From CAVQJU01 sp963729215 (GTDB lineage Bacteria; Acidobacteriota; Vicinamibacteria; Vicinamibacterales; CAVVIG01): a stretch of DNA of 64,000 bases. The DNA is taken from contig CAVSND010000024.1 of the NCBI GenBank assembly GCA_963729215.1, positions 50,755 to 114,754 of the forward strand, written 5' to 3'. Position numbers and translations under genes: made by a program. This document shows, piece after piece, positions 19,879 through 29,286 of this stretch. Position 1 is the stretch's first letter. Each line of letters opens with the position of its first letter. A model generated the notes under the pieces. That model did no database searches. It had not been told where the DNA came from and saw nothing but the letters and a program-made list of their open reading frames with translations.

Positions 19879-21084
19879 ATGCAGACGACTTACGACGCGA
19901 TCATTGTGGGGGCGCGCTGCGCGGGTTCGCCAACCGCGATGCTCCTCGCTCGGAAGGGACACCGTGTGCTGGTGGTCGACCGCGCGACATTCCCAAGCGA
20001 CACGGTGTCCTCACACGTCCTGCACCCATTGGGAGCCGCAGCACTGGCGCGATGGGGCTTGCTCGATCGACTGGCGGCGACGGGCTGTCCGCCCATTCAC
20101 ACGTACGCGTTCGATTTCGGCCCGTTCACGCTGTCCGGATCGCCGGGCACGAGCGACGCGCCGGTCGCGTATTGCGTCAGACGAACGGTGCTCGACAAAT
20201 TGCTCGTCGACGCCGCTGGCGAGTCTGGCGCGGAGATGCGCGAGGGCTTCACCGTGGAGGAGCTCCTGGTCGAAGACGGACGCGTCGTCGGCATCAAGGG
20301 ACGCTCGAAGGGTGGTGTCACGGTCACCGAACGGGCGAACATCGTGGTTGGGGCGGATGGCCGCCACTCCCTCGTCGCGGAAGCCGTGCGGCCCGACCAG
20401 TACCACGAAAAGCCTCCGCTCCTGGCCGGTTACTACACCTACTGGAGCGGACTTCCGATGGACGGGCGGTTCGAAACCTACATCCGCGCGCACCGCGGCT
20501 TCGCCGCGGCGCCGACGAACGACGGTCTGACCCTCACGGTCGGCGGCTGGCCGTATGCCGAATTCGAAGCCAACAAGAAGGACGTCGAGGGCCACTTCCT
20601 GAAGATGTTCGACCTCGCGCCAGAGTTCTCGCAACGGATCAGCCGTGCTACACGCGTGGCGCCGTTTGCCGGTGCGCCCGTGCCGAATTTCTTCCGTAAG
20701 CCCTACGGTCCTGGCTGGGCGCTCGTCGGAGATGCGGGTTACAACAAGGACCCGATCACGGCGCAGGGAATAACCGATGCGTTTCGAGACGCCGAGCTCT
20801 GTGCTTCGGCGTTGGACCAGGCGTTCACGGGCGGGCGCCCGTTTGACGAGGCCATGGGCGAGTACCAGCGGACGCGGGATGAGCACGCGCGACCCATGTA
20901 CGAGTTTACGTGCCAGTTGGCGACGTTGGAGCCGCCGCCGCCTCAGATGCAGCAGTTGTTCGGCGCGATCCACGGCAATCAGAAGGCCATGGACGGCTTT
21001 GTCCAGGTGAACGCGGGGACCATTTCGCCCGCGGAGTTCTTCTCGCCGGCGAATATCGGGACCATCATGGCCGCCGCACACTAG
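19879..21084 (+). CDS. FAD-dependent oxidoreductase (geranylgeranyl-reductase/FixC-like)
   Basis: A 401-residue flavoprotein of the PHBH-fold class. The N-terminal FAD motif is IIVGARCAGSPTA (GxGxxG variant) ending in the ribose-binding VVDR; the second conserved segment is ADGRHS, and the third is WALVGDAGYNKDP, which binds the FAD ribityl phosphate. No membrane segment is evident. Relatives include geranylgeranyl reductases, halogenases and hydroxylases; a precise substrate cannot be given. AAGGAGA precedes the ATG. A GH39-type gene follows 83 bases downstream on the same strand. Confidence 0.85.
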   Translation: MQTTYDAIIVGARCAGSPTAMLLARKGHRVLVVDRATFPSDTVSSHVLHPLGAAALARWGLLDRLAATGCPPIHTYAFDFGPFTLSGSPGTSDAPVAYCVRRTVLDKLLVDAAGESGAEMREGFTVEELLVEDGRVVGIKGRSKGGVTVTERANIVVGADGRHSLVAEAVRPDQYHEKPPLLAGYYTYWSGLPMDGRFETYIRAHRGFAAAPTNDGLTLTVGGWPYAEFEANKKDVEGHFLKMFDLAPEFSQRISRATRVAPFAGAPVPNFFRKPYGPGWALVGDAGYNKDPITAQGITDAFRDAELCASALDQAFTGGRPFDEAMGEYQRTRDEHARPMYEFTCQLATLEPPPPQMQQLFGAIHGNQKAMDGFVQVNAGTISPAEFFSPANIGTIMAAAH

Positions 21085-21167
21085 CGACGGCGCGGCAGCA
21101 GGGCCGCGGGGAAGCTCTTCCAAAGGACACGGCTGAAATCGTGCATGCTGGCGCCACGGAGCGCCGG

Positions 21168-22712
21168 ATGAGTACGAGATCCCGCACAATCGTTCTGTCG
21201 TGGTCGATCGGCGCGGCACTGCTCTTCCTGCCAACGGCGAGCGGCGTCACCGCGGCACGACCATATCCAGCAGTCCAGGGCGCCTCCGGCACGGAGCGGA
21301 TCACGCTTCAGCCAGACGCCCCCTCACACCGTTTTCCGCACTTCTGGGAACGCATGTTCGGGTCCGGACGCGCCATCCTGAGCCTGCGCGAGAGTTACCG
21401 GAACGATTTGCGACAGGTCAAGGCGGCAACCGGATTCGAGTACGTGCGGTTCCACGCCATCTTCCACGACGAGGTAGGCCTCTACGACGAGGACGATGCG
21501 GGGAGGGCGCGCTACAACTTTTCCTACGTCGACCAGATCTACGACGGTCTGCTGGCGAATGGCGTCCGTCCGTTTGTCGAGCTGAGCTTCATGCCGCGGA
21601 AGCTGGCGGCCCAGCCGGCGTTTCATGCGTTCTGGTACAAACCGATCGTGTCGCCGCCAGGCGATTGGAAGAAATGGGGGGAGCTGGTCGGTCGCTTTGC
21701 GCAGCATCTGGTCGATCGCTACGGCGAGGCTGAGGTCTCGCGCTGGTACTTCGAAGTGTGGAACGAGCCGAACATCGACTTCTGGGTGGGCGAGCCGAAG
21801 CAGTCGACTTACTTCCGGCTTTACGACGAAGCGGCGGCGGCCATCAAGCGCGTCAACGCCTCGCTTCGTGTCGGCGGCCCGGCGACGGCGCAGGCCGCCT
21901 GGATTGAGCCGTTCATCGCCCACGCCGTCGCGGACCACGTGCCGCTGGACTTCGTCTCGACGCACGTCTACGGAGACGACGAAGCCAGGAACGTCCTGGG
22001 ACGCGACGAACAGATTCCTCGCACCGAGATGGTGGCTCGCGCCGTGCGCAACGTGCACGATCAGGTGAAAGCGTCGGCGCGCCCCGATCTGCCGATTATC
22101 TGGAGCGAATACAACGCCACGTACAAGACCGATCCCGATACCACCGATCTGCCATTCATGGCCCCCTGGATCGCGAACACGATCCGCCAGAGTGACGGGC
22201 TCACCGAGATGATGGCGTATTGGACGTTCTCCGACGTCTTCGAAGAACAAGGTGTGATTCGTGAGCCGTTCTATGGCGGCTACGGCATCCTGGCGGAGTT
22301 CGGGTTGCCGAAGCCGTCGTTCAACGCGTTCGCTCTGCTGCACCAGCTTGGAGATGAACGCCTGGAGATCGGCTCATCGTCGGCGTTGGTGACCCGCCGG
22401 GCCGATGGGACGCTCGTGTTCGCGCTGTGGAATCTTCAGATGCCGGAGACCCGCCATGACGGCGCGGCGAAGACGTTCGAGCTCGATGGCCTCGGCCGCC
22501 ACCGTGACGCCACGATCCGGCGGGTCGATCCCGGTTCCTCGGTCCTCGCCAAGTACGAAGCGCTGGGACGGCCACGCACGCCGAGCGCGAGCGAGGTCGA
22601 GACGCTGAGGCGCTCCGCGCAGATGGCGCCAGCCGAGCACCGGGCCGTGACCGGGGGACGGCTGACCGTGACCGTCCCGGCCCAGGGACTTGCCGTCATC
22701 GAACTGCCGTAA
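21168..22712 (+). CDS. GH39-like glycoside hydrolase (beta-xylosidase type), secreted
   Basis: About 514 residues with a signal peptide (ends ASGVTAA). A TIM-barrel domain carries the clan GH-A signatures: FEVWNEPNIDFW with the acid/base glutamate (near base 21766) and IIWSEYNAT with the nucleophile glutamate (near base 22105), plus the GH39-typical early segment FWERMFGSGRA. A C-terminal beta-sandwich closes the protein. GH39 enzymes release xylose or other beta-linked sugars. The ATG at 21168 follows GGAG at eight bases; the open frame extends further upstream inside the flavoprotein gene but that part is not coding in this frame. Confidence 0.88.
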   Translation: MSTRSRTIVLSWSIGAALLFLPTASGVTAARPYPAVQGASGTERITLQPDAPSHRFPHFWERMFGSGRAILSLRESYRNDLRQVKAATGFEYVRFHAIFHDEVGLYDEDDAGRARYNFSYVDQIYDGLLANGVRPFVELSFMPRKLAAQPAFHAFWYKPIVSPPGDWKKWGELVGRFAQHLVDRYGEAEVSRWYFEVWNEPNIDFWVGEPKQSTYFRLYDEAAAAIKRVNASLRVGGPATAQAAWIEPFIAHAVADHVPLDFVSTHVYGDDEARNVLGRDEQIPRTEMVARAVRNVHDQVKASARPDLPIIWSEYNATYKTDPDTTDLPFMAPWIANTIRQSDGLTEMMAYWTFSDVFEEQGVIREPFYGGYGILAEFGLPKPSFNAFALLHQLGDERLEIGSSSALVTRRADGTLVFALWNLQMPETRHDGAAKTFELDGLGRHRDATIRRVDPGSSVLAKYEALGRPRTPSASEVETLRRSAQMAPAEHRAVTGGRLTVTVPAQGLAVIELP

Positions 22713-22722
22713 GTGCGCCCGG

Positions 22723-24087
22723 TCAGTCCGTTGCGGTGATGGAAGTAAAACCCGCACGCTGCATGCCGCGACGCGTCTCCGCGTTGCTCATGAACGTCTT
22801 CCACACCAGACCGGTCCGCACGTTCTCGGCCATCACCAGGGTGATGCCCGTGTCGATGCCGATGACGAAATCGTCTCGCCACTTCGTGAGCGGATTGAAG
22901 GCGTTCACGAACCCGTACCGGCTCCAGGCGAGCCCGGCGTATTTCGTCCGGATCGTGCGCAGGACGCGCATCGACTCCGTCGGCAGAAACGGCAGCGAGC
23001 CCGCTGCCGCCGACGGCACGACCGTGCCGTCGATCGGCCCGGTTTCCGGAGGCCCGCCCCAGACCGCATAGCCTTTGGGCGAATCCGACGCGGTAATGCC
23101 CCACAGATCTTCGCTGTAGTCGGAGAACCGGCCCGACAGGTCGAGACAGAAACGGCGATGGACTTCCGTGGCGAGTATCGAGTTCTGGAAGTAGTCGGCG
23201 TAGCGATCGCGTTTGTCGCGGAAATCGAACCAGGCCTGCGAGTACTGGTGAATGAACAGCGGCGCGAACGATCCGATGTAGCGGATGCCGTCGTACTCGA
23301 ACAGGGTGCGCTTCCAGGCATTCCACGCCTCTGGCGGCAGCGGATGCGAGTACGACCCGAGGCCGAGCAGGTAGACCATCATCATCTCGCTGTAGCTATC
23401 CCAGCGAGACTGCAGAAACCCGGTCTCCGGCCGCCACCCGTGGGGCAGGATCCGCGTATCCTCGGACAGCCAGTTCCAGTCGACGCGATTGAAGATCTGA
23501 TGGGCCAGCCGCTCGACCTCCGGATTCTGGAAATACCGGCGGCAGGTGAGCACGCCGCACAGGAGAATCGCCGTGTCGACCGACGAGATCTCCGAATCCC
23601 ATTCCCGCTCGCCGGTGGTGATGTTGGCCCAGTGGTAGAAGAAGCCGCGATGGTTTGGTATCTTTTCCCACAGGAAGCGCAGGCCACGAATCGCCCGATC
23701 GACCGCCTGATCGTAGGGCACGAACCCCCGCGCGTGACCGATACACAGCGCCGACAACCCGAATCCGGTCGAAGCAATGCTGCCGAGCTCGTTCTTGTCG
23801 TCGGCCACGCTGAGGCGGCAGCGGTCCCTCGAAATGCCGGTGTCCGGGTTGGTCTGTTCCCAGAAGTACAGGAACGCGGCTTGCTCCACCTCCTCCAGGA
23901 GCTCGTGGTCGTCGGCGGACAGCGCCTGGGGAACCGGGGCGCGCGACAGTGCGAAGCGCCTGGGCGGATTGTCCTCCGCACCCGGAGCGGCCGACGTCAG
24001 GCCGAGCCTCGCCGCCGGGGTAAGTGCGAGGGCCGACGTGAAGTAGCTCAGCAGCGTTCGTCGCGACCACACATGAGTTCGCCCCAT
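22723..24087 (-). CDS. glycoamylase-family (GH144-like) secreted glucanase with Tat-type signal
   Basis: A 454-residue protein. The N-terminus carries a twin-arginine signal (WSRRTLLSYFTSALAL), so export in folded form is likely. The body is an (alpha/alpha)6-barrel type: ASTGFGLSALCIGHARGF, HRGFFYHW, EISSVDTAILLCGVL, and the late GITASDSPKGY and IDTGITLVMAENVRTG. This matches the glycoamylase Pfam family containing GH144 endo-beta-1,2-glucanases. The substrate is inferred from family only. Convergent with the GH39 gene (10 bases between stops) and divergent from the gene at 24122. Confidence 0.85.
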   Translation of the reverse strand: MGRTHVWSRRTLLSYFTSALALTPAARLGLTSAAPGAEDNPPRRFALSRAPVPQALSADDHELLEEVEQAAFLYFWEQTNPDTGISRDRCRLSVADDKNELGSIASTGFGLSALCIGHARGFVPYDQAVDRAIRGLRFLWEKIPNHRGFFYHWANITTGEREWDSEISSVDTAILLCGVLTCRRYFQNPEVERLAHQIFNRVDWNWLSEDTRILPHGWRPETGFLQSRWDSYSEMMMVYLLGLGSYSHPLPPEAWNAWKRTLFEYDGIRYIGSFAPLFIHQYSQAWFDFRDKRDRYADYFQNSILATEVHRRFCLDLSGRFSDYSEDLWGITASDSPKGYAVWGGPPETGPIDGTVVPSAAAGSLPFLPTESMRVLRTIRTKYAGLAWSRYGFVNAFNPLTKWRDDFVIGIDTGITLVMAENVRTGLVWKTFMSNAETRRGMQRAGFTSITATD

Positions 24088-24121
24088 ATGTCCGCCCTCG
24101 ATCTTGCACGAAAGGCGCCGC

Positions 24122-25114
24122 ATGTCGCGTCGTAAAACACTACTCATCCTTGGCACGATAGGCGCCGTCCTGACCGCGGCGATCGTGATTGCGCGAGTGC
24201 CGACCATCAAGATCGACGGTGCGGTCATGGCCGAGGCACCTGATCCGGGACAGCAAGCCCCGATCGGCGGCGCGCTCATCCGTGCGCGCGCCGACGGCGT
24301 CGAACTGGCTCATACGACGTCTGATTTTCTCGGTTCGTTTCGACTCGAGTTTCCGCGACCGGTGGTCCCCGGCGGGGCCATTACGCTGCACTTCGAGCAT
24401 CGTGACTATCGTCCGCTCGACCTCGACGCGACAAGCGAGGGACACATCTATCTCGCTCGCATGTCGTCGACCCGGCCGCATGTGGACGAGCCCCACGCAA
24501 GCGGACCGACGGTGGTGCTGAGCGATCTCATCGTGCGTTATTCGATCTCCACGCAAGTGGAGACGAGTATCGGCAGCGGCGCCAGGCAGTTTCAAGTTGT
24601 CAACACCGGCAACGTAGCCTGCGACCACGAAGGCGCCTGCTCTCCGGACGGCAAATGGAAGGCGTCGGTCGCGACCGTATCGATGGACGCCGGCGCCGAC
24701 AACCAGTTTCGCAACGCGCGCCTCTCCTGCATTGCGGGGCCCTGCCCCTTCACGCGCGTCGATGGCGATGCGTACACACGAGGTGGGCAACGGATCGCCG
24801 CCACCGTCCGGAACTGGTCCGACACGGCGACGTTCGTGCTCGAATCCGAAGTCTTTCGATCGCAGCTGACAGACGTCACGGAGAATTCACATCCAATCAT
24901 TCTCGGTCGCGGCCTGAATTTTACGCTGCCCGCGACAGCCCAGGGCCCGAGTATCCAGGCAGAGGTCGACGGTACGGAAGTGGTCTTCCCACTGGGACCC
25001 AATGCTGTGCTCAGCTGGGCGACGTGCGAAATCCGCACCGGGAGCGAGCGCAACCGAACATTTCGGTGCGACCTGAAGCCTGGTTACGCGTTCAAAAAGG
25101 ATGAGTCGCCATAA
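24122..25114 (+). CDS. secreted or anchored protein with N-terminal carboxypeptidase-regulatory-like fold, unknown function
   Basis: About 330 residues. A membrane-spanning signal segment (LLILGTIGAVLTAAIVIA) is followed by a region that reads like a carboxypeptidase regulatory domain: IGGALIRARADGVELAHTTSDFLGSFRLEFPRP. The C-terminal half has paired cysteines (residues in ACDHEGAC and SCIAGPC) and a late YAFKKDESP tail. I do not recognise the C-terminal part. It is divergent from the glucanase gene (34 bases apart) and is followed after 42 bases by the ABC exporter on the same strand. Confidence 0.6.
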   Translation: MSRRKTLLILGTIGAVLTAAIVIARVPTIKIDGAVMAEAPDPGQQAPIGGALIRARADGVELAHTTSDFLGSFRLEFPRPVVPGGAITLHFEHRDYRPLDLDATSEGHIYLARMSSTRPHVDEPHASGPTVVLSDLIVRYSISTQVETSIGSGARQFQVVNTGNVACDHEGACSPDGKWKASVATVSMDAGADNQFRNARLSCIAGPCPFTRVDGDAYTRGGQRIAATVRNWSDTATFVLESEVFRSQLTDVTENSHPIILGRGLNFTLPATAQGPSIQAEVDGTEVVFPLGPNAVLSWATCEIRTGSERNRTFRCDLKPGYAFKKDESP

Positions 25115-25156
25115 ACAAATCGCCCGGGCATCGCGCCGGATGATTGGGAAAGATTC

Positions 25157-26986
25157 TTGCTAGAGAGTCCGGCCTTGGAACCCAAATACCGAACCTGGCG
25201 CCAGCGGTTCGCCGCCCTCCGCAATGTGCCGCTGATCGTGCGCCTGTCGTGGCAGGCATCGCCGGCCCTGCTGCTGACGAGCCTGGCCGGACGGATTCTC
25301 GGGGCGCTTCTGCCGCTCGCCGGCCTCTGGCTGGCAAAACTGATCGTCGACCTGATAGTCGCGACCACGACGCAGGGCGTATCCGCTTCACCACGAATCT
25401 GGTGGCTGGTCGCAGCCGAGTTGCTCGTCGGGGTCAGCGGCGCCGTGCTCGCCAAGACGATCAGCTACTGCGAATCGCGTCTGGCGGACGAGTTCTCGCG
25501 CGGCGTCAGCCTGCGGATCATGCGGCACGCGATGTCGCTCGATCTCCAGTCGTTCGAGGATCCGGCCTTCTACGATCAACTGGAACGGGCACGCGCCCAG
25601 GCGGGCGACCGCGTCTGGCTGCTGAACGCGCTCGGCAATCTCGTGCAGCAGGCCGCGACGCTGGTCTCCTTCTCGGTGGCCGTCGTCGTCTTCTCGCCCC
25701 CGCTGTTCCTGCTGCTCTTCGTCTCGTTGATCCCGGCATTCATCGGCGAAACTCACTTTGCATTCGTCGGATACTCGCTGGCCCACGAGGTCACGCCGCT
25801 CCGCCGCGAGCTGGACTACATTCGCCTGCTCGCGACTGGAAGGGAGACCGCGAAGGAGACGCAACTCTTCTCGCTCGAGCAATTCTTTCTGAACCGGTTC
25901 GCCAGCGCCAACGGCGAACTGATCCGGAAGAATCGAGACCTGCAGGGCCGGCGTCTGGTGAACGGATCGCTGTTATCCATGGTCGGTGTGCTCGGGTACT
26001 ACGGGACGTACGCGTTCGTGGTGTGGGAAACGCTGCACGGCCGGTTGACGATCGGCTCACTGATGTTCATGGGAGGCGCGCTCAACGGCACCAGCGGCCA
26101 GCTGCAATCGGTCTTCTCGATTCTCGCCGGTATCGCCGACCAGGCGCTGCTCATCGGCGATCTTCGCGACTTCTTCAACGTGAAGCCGACAATCCGGGTA
26201 CCTCGAGCCGGCCTGCCCGTGCCCAGACCGATCCGCAGCGGCGTCGAGTTCAGAAATGTGTCGTTTCACTATCCCGGCTCGTCCCGCCTGGTGCTCGACG
26301 GCGTCGATTTACGGATTGCGCGAGGCGAGCGCCTGGCGCTGGTGGGTGCGAACGGCCAGGGCAAGACAACGCTGGTCAAACTGTTGACGCGCCTGTACGA
26401 GCCGACCTCAGGCCGTATCCTGATCGATGGCGTCGACCTCCGCGAATTCGACATCGACGATCTGCATCGGCAGATGGGCGTGATCTTCCAGGATTTCGTC
26501 CGGTTCGACATGTCGGTCCACGAGAATATCGCCCTCGGGCAAATCGACCGGCTGGACGACGACACGCGAATCCTGACCGCCGCGTGGAACAGCGGCGCCC
26601 ACGAAGTCGTCAGCAAGCTCCCCGGCGGTCTGCGCCAGATGCTCGGGCGGCGGTTCGAGGGCGGTGTCGATCTGTCCGGTGGCGAGTGGCAGAAGATCGC
26701 CCTGGCCCGCGCGTACATGCGCGAAGCGCAGATTCTGATCCTGGACGAACCGACCGCGGCGCTCGACGCCGCCGCCGAGTTCGAGCTCTTCTCGAAATTC
26801 GCGGCATTGAGCGAAGGCCGCACCGCGGTTCTCATTTCCCATCGCTTCTCCACCGTGAAGATGTGCGATCGCATTGTCGTCATTGACGACGGGACCGTGC
26901 AGGAGCAAGGATCGCACGCGGAGCTGCTCGCGCGCGGCGGGCAGTACGCGCACCTGTTCAACTTGCAGGCGTCGCAGTACACCTGA
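25157..26986 (+). CDS. ABC exporter, fused permease and ATPase
   Basis: A 609-residue half-transporter. Residues 1-330 form a six-helix ABC_membrane domain; the ATPase domain has Walker A GANGQGKTT, Q loop in FQDFVRF, signature LSGGEWQ, Walker B ILILDEPTA and the switch ISHRFS. It would act as a homodimer in the inner membrane. The substrate cannot be told from sequence. I use the TTG at 25157 (upstream GGGAAAG), because no ATG is in a sensible place. The MFS porter starts eleven bases downstream, so both are likely in one transcript. Confidence 0.9.
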   Translation: MLESPALEPKYRTWRQRFAALRNVPLIVRLSWQASPALLLTSLAGRILGALLPLAGLWLAKLIVDLIVATTTQGVSASPRIWWLVAAELLVGVSGAVLAKTISYCESRLADEFSRGVSLRIMRHAMSLDLQSFEDPAFYDQLERARAQAGDRVWLLNALGNLVQQAATLVSFSVAVVVFSPPLFLLLFVSLIPAFIGETHFAFVGYSLAHEVTPLRRELDYIRLLATGRETAKETQLFSLEQFFLNRFASANGELIRKNRDLQGRRLVNGSLLSMVGVLGYYGTYAFVVWETLHGRLTIGSLMFMGGALNGTSGQLQSVFSILAGIADQALLIGDLRDFFNVKPTIRVPRAGLPVPRPIRSGVEFRNVSFHYPGSSRLVLDGVDLRIARGERLALVGANGQGKTTLVKLLTRLYEPTSGRILIDGVDLREFDIDDLHRQMGVIFQDFVRFDMSVHENIALGQIDRLDDDTRILTAAWNSGAHEVVSKLPGGLRQMLGRRFEGGVDLSGGEWQKIALARAYMREAQILILDEPTAALDAAAEFELFSKFAALSEGRTAVLISHRFSTVKMCDRIVVIDDGTVQEQGSHAELLARGGQYAHLFNLQASQYT

Positions 26987-26996
26987 GGAGACACTC

Positions 26997-28397
26997 ATGG
27001 CCACGCCCCGGTCGTCGCGCGCGATGGTGTATCTTGCCGCCGGCTTCGCGGCGCTTGGCGGCCTGCTGTTCGGCTACGACACCGGGGTCATCTCCGGCGC
27101 GCAACTGTTCCTCAAAGACGACTTCATCCTCTCCACGTTCGCGCTGGAAGTGATCGTCAGCGGCGTGCTGGTCGGCGCGGCCACCGGATCGCTGCTTGGC
27201 GGACGCCTCGCGGATATCTACGGACGGCGGCGCCTGCTCCTGGTCACGGCGCTGATTTTTGCGGTCGGGGCGTTGGTCTGCGCCGCCGCCACGTCGCCCG
27301 CCAGCCTGATCGTCGGCCGCATCATTGTCGGTCTCGGTATCGGGCTGGCGTCGGGAACCGTGCCCGTCTACATCTCCGAGGTGTCGCCGGCTGATGCCAG
27401 GGGCTGGCAGGTCTCGCTTTTTCAGCTGGCGATCACCGTGGGCATCGTGCTCGCCTACCTGGTGGACTACGCGTTCGCGCCGATTCGCGGGTGGCGCTGG
27501 ATGTTCGGCGTCGCGGCGGTCCCCGCGGCGGTGTTTGCCGGCGGAATCTGGTTCCTGCCGGAGAGCCCCCGCTGGCTGGTCAAGTCGGGCCGGCGCGAGG
27601 CAGCGCTGGCGGCGCTGGCACGGGTGCGCGGCACCGCCGACGTGCACGAGGAGCTGAATGAGATCGTCGAAACCTGTGCGCACGCTGAAGAGCGCGGACG
27701 GTTCGGCGATCTGCTGATGCCGGCCGTGCGCCCGGCGCTCATCGTCGGCATTGGCCTGGCCGCCTTTCAACAGATCACGGGAATCAACACGGTCATCTAT
27801 TACGCGCCGCTGATCATTCAGGACGCAGGCATTTCGTCCGCGTCCGGCGCGATCCTGGCGACGGTTGGGATCGGCGTCATCAACGTGGCGATGACGATCG
27901 TGGCCATGTGGCTGATTGACCGGATGGGACGCAGGCCGCTGCTCCTGACCGGAATTGCCGGCATGGCCATCAGCCTGGGCGCGCTCGGACTCGTATTCCG
28001 CAGCACCCAGCCCGGTCAATCGTCCGCCACGCTCGCCGTGGCCGGCATGATGGTGTACGTCGCGTCCTTTGCCATCAGCCTGGGGCCGATGTTCTGGCTG
28101 CTGATCTCGGAGATCTATCCGCTCAAGATTCGCAGTTCCGCGCAAGGGGTCGCCGCGGCCTTCAACTGGGGCGCCAACCTCCTGGTGTCGTTGACGTTCC
28201 TGACGCTCGTTCAGGCCATGGGCGCCAGCTGGACGTTCTGGCTGTATGGCGTGTGCGCGGTGCTCGCCGGGATCTTCTCGTACTGGCAGGTGCCTGAGAC
28301 GAAGGGACGAACGCTCGAGGAAATCGAGGCGTTCTGGAAGACCCACACTGCTGCTCCGCTCGGCGCGGACTCGCTGTCGACAGCGCATCACAGTTAA
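26997..28397 (+). CDS. MFS sugar porter (sugar:proton symporter family)
   Basis: A 466-residue, twelve-helix transporter with the full set of sugar-porter signatures: GYDTGVISGA in TM1, GRLADIYGRR between TM2 and TM3, PESPRWLVKSGR before the central loop, QQITGINTVIYYAP in TM7, DRMGRRPLLL in the second half, and PETKGRTLEEIE after TM12. It should import a monosaccharide such as glucose, xylose or galactose with protons. GAGGAG precedes the ATG by seven bases. Position downstream of GH39, glucanase and an ABC exporter fits uptake of released sugars. Confidence 0.93.
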   Translation: MATPRSSRAMVYLAAGFAALGGLLFGYDTGVISGAQLFLKDDFILSTFALEVIVSGVLVGAATGSLLGGRLADIYGRRRLLLVTALIFAVGALVCAAATSPASLIVGRIIVGLGIGLASGTVPVYISEVSPADARGWQVSLFQLAITVGIVLAYLVDYAFAPIRGWRWMFGVAAVPAAVFAGGIWFLPESPRWLVKSGRREAALAALARVRGTADVHEELNEIVETCAHAEERGRFGDLLMPAVRPALIVGIGLAAFQQITGINTVIYYAPLIIQDAGISSASGAILATVGIGVINVAMTIVAMWLIDRMGRRPLLLTGIAGMAISLGALGLVFRSTQPGQSSATLAVAGMMVYVASFAISLGPMFWLLISEIYPLKIRSSAQGVAAAFNWGANLLVSLTFLTLVQAMGASWTFWLYGVCAVLAGIFSYWQVPETKGRTLEEIEAFWKTHTAAPLGADSLSTAHHS

Positions 28398-28421
28398 GAA
28401 CATGAACATTTGGAGCCGCCC

Positions 28422-28931
28422 ATGAAACTGACAGAGATGCTGCTCGCCGAGCTGGACCGTGAAACTCCGCGGTCGCGGCGTTCGCTCGGAGAAGTGCCAG
28501 CCGGCAAGTACGACTGGAAACCACACGACAAGTCGATGGCGTTCGGCTACCTGGCCCATATGGTGGCAACGATGCCGTCGTGGATGGCGATGGGGATCAC
28601 GCAGAGTGAGCTCGACGTGGCGCCCGCCAGCGGCTCGGCAATGTCGCGCGAGAAGCTCGAAACAAGCGAAGCGCTCGTCAAGGCGCTGGACAAGAGCGCC
28701 GGCGAGGCGCGCGCGGCGCTGCAAGGCACGACTGACGAGTTTCTGATGACGCCGTGGAAGCTGCTCGCGCGCGGGCAGGTCGTTCAGGAGACGCCGCGCT
28801 GGGTGATGATCCAGGACACGCTCAACCACTGGGCGCATCACCGCGGCCAGATGACCGTCTATCTGCGGCTGCTCGGCGCCAAGGTCCCCTCGATCTATGG
28901 ACCGTCGGCCGATGACAAACAGTTTCGGTAA
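28422..28931 (+). CDS. DinB/YfiT-like family protein
   Basis: A 169-residue four-helix-bundle protein of the DinB superfamily. Candidate metal ligands are histidines in YLAHMVA and in the C-terminal DTLNHWAHHRGQMTVYLR motif, the usual DinB triad arrangement. Members include thiol-dependent transferases and many uncharacterised cytoplasmic proteins. GGAG lies six bases before ATG 28422. The 3' end overlaps by 37 bases the end of the convergent gene at 28895. Confidence 0.85.
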   Translation: MKLTEMLLAELDRETPRSRRSLGEVPAGKYDWKPHDKSMAFGYLAHMVATMPSWMAMGITQSELDVAPASGSAMSREKLETSEALVKALDKSAGEARAALQGTTDEFLMTPWKLLARGQVVQETPRWVMIQDTLNHWAHHRGQMTVYLRLLGAKVPSIYGPSADDKQFR

Positions 28932-29248
28932 TCAATCATCCGACATTCAAGCAGGGACGGGATCGGCACTGCGAGCGACGTCAACCAGCGTGTCGCACCT
29001 GCGGCACGCTCGCACTGGCTCGCGCCATTCGCAGTCGAGACTGTGTCTTCTGTGCCTCTTGCATAGGATCCGTCAGGACGCAGATGAAGGAAACAGGCTC
29101 GAGTGAGATCGTCGAGCACGACCTTGCAGAGGGGTACGTCCACGCCGGACAGCCGCTGGACCTGTACAGGCGTCAGCGCCATACCCGGCATCTCGACGTA
29201 TTCGGCCCGTATTCGTTCGAACGCCAGCCGGTAGGACAGCGAATCCAT
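28895..29248 (-). CDS. small winged-helix-like protein
   Basis: A 117-residue protein. Residues 5-60 (RLAFERIRAEYVEMPGMALT..RLSGVDVPLCKVVLDDLTRACFLHL) have the helix-turn-helix-wing rhythm seen in small acidobacterial DNA-binding-like proteins; this is judged from pattern only. The last 45 residues are low in recognisable features and could reflect a frame break. GGGAG sits five bases upstream of ATG 29248. It follows a zinc-ribbon gene by 38 bases on the same strand. Confidence 0.5.
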   Translation of the reverse strand: MDSLSYRLAFERIRAEYVEMPGMALTPVQVQRLSGVDVPLCKVVLDDLTRACFLHLRPDGSYARGTEDTVSTANGASQCERAAGATRWLTSLAVPIPSLLECRMIDYRNCLSSADGP

Positions 29249-29286
29249 ACGATCTCCCTGGAGCTGTCGGGGCGGAAGGAGAGCAG

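Noticed and set aside
20910..21167. Upstream extension of the GH39 frame into the flavoprotein gene
   Set aside because: The extension overlaps conserved flavoprotein codons and lacks a signal peptide; the ATG at 21168 with GGAG and a signal sequence explains the gene.
26958..28841. A 627-codon minus-strand open frame opposite the MFS porter
   Set aside because: Low-complexity Arg/His/Gln-rich translation with no family pattern; the plus strand has a complete sugar porter and DinB gene.
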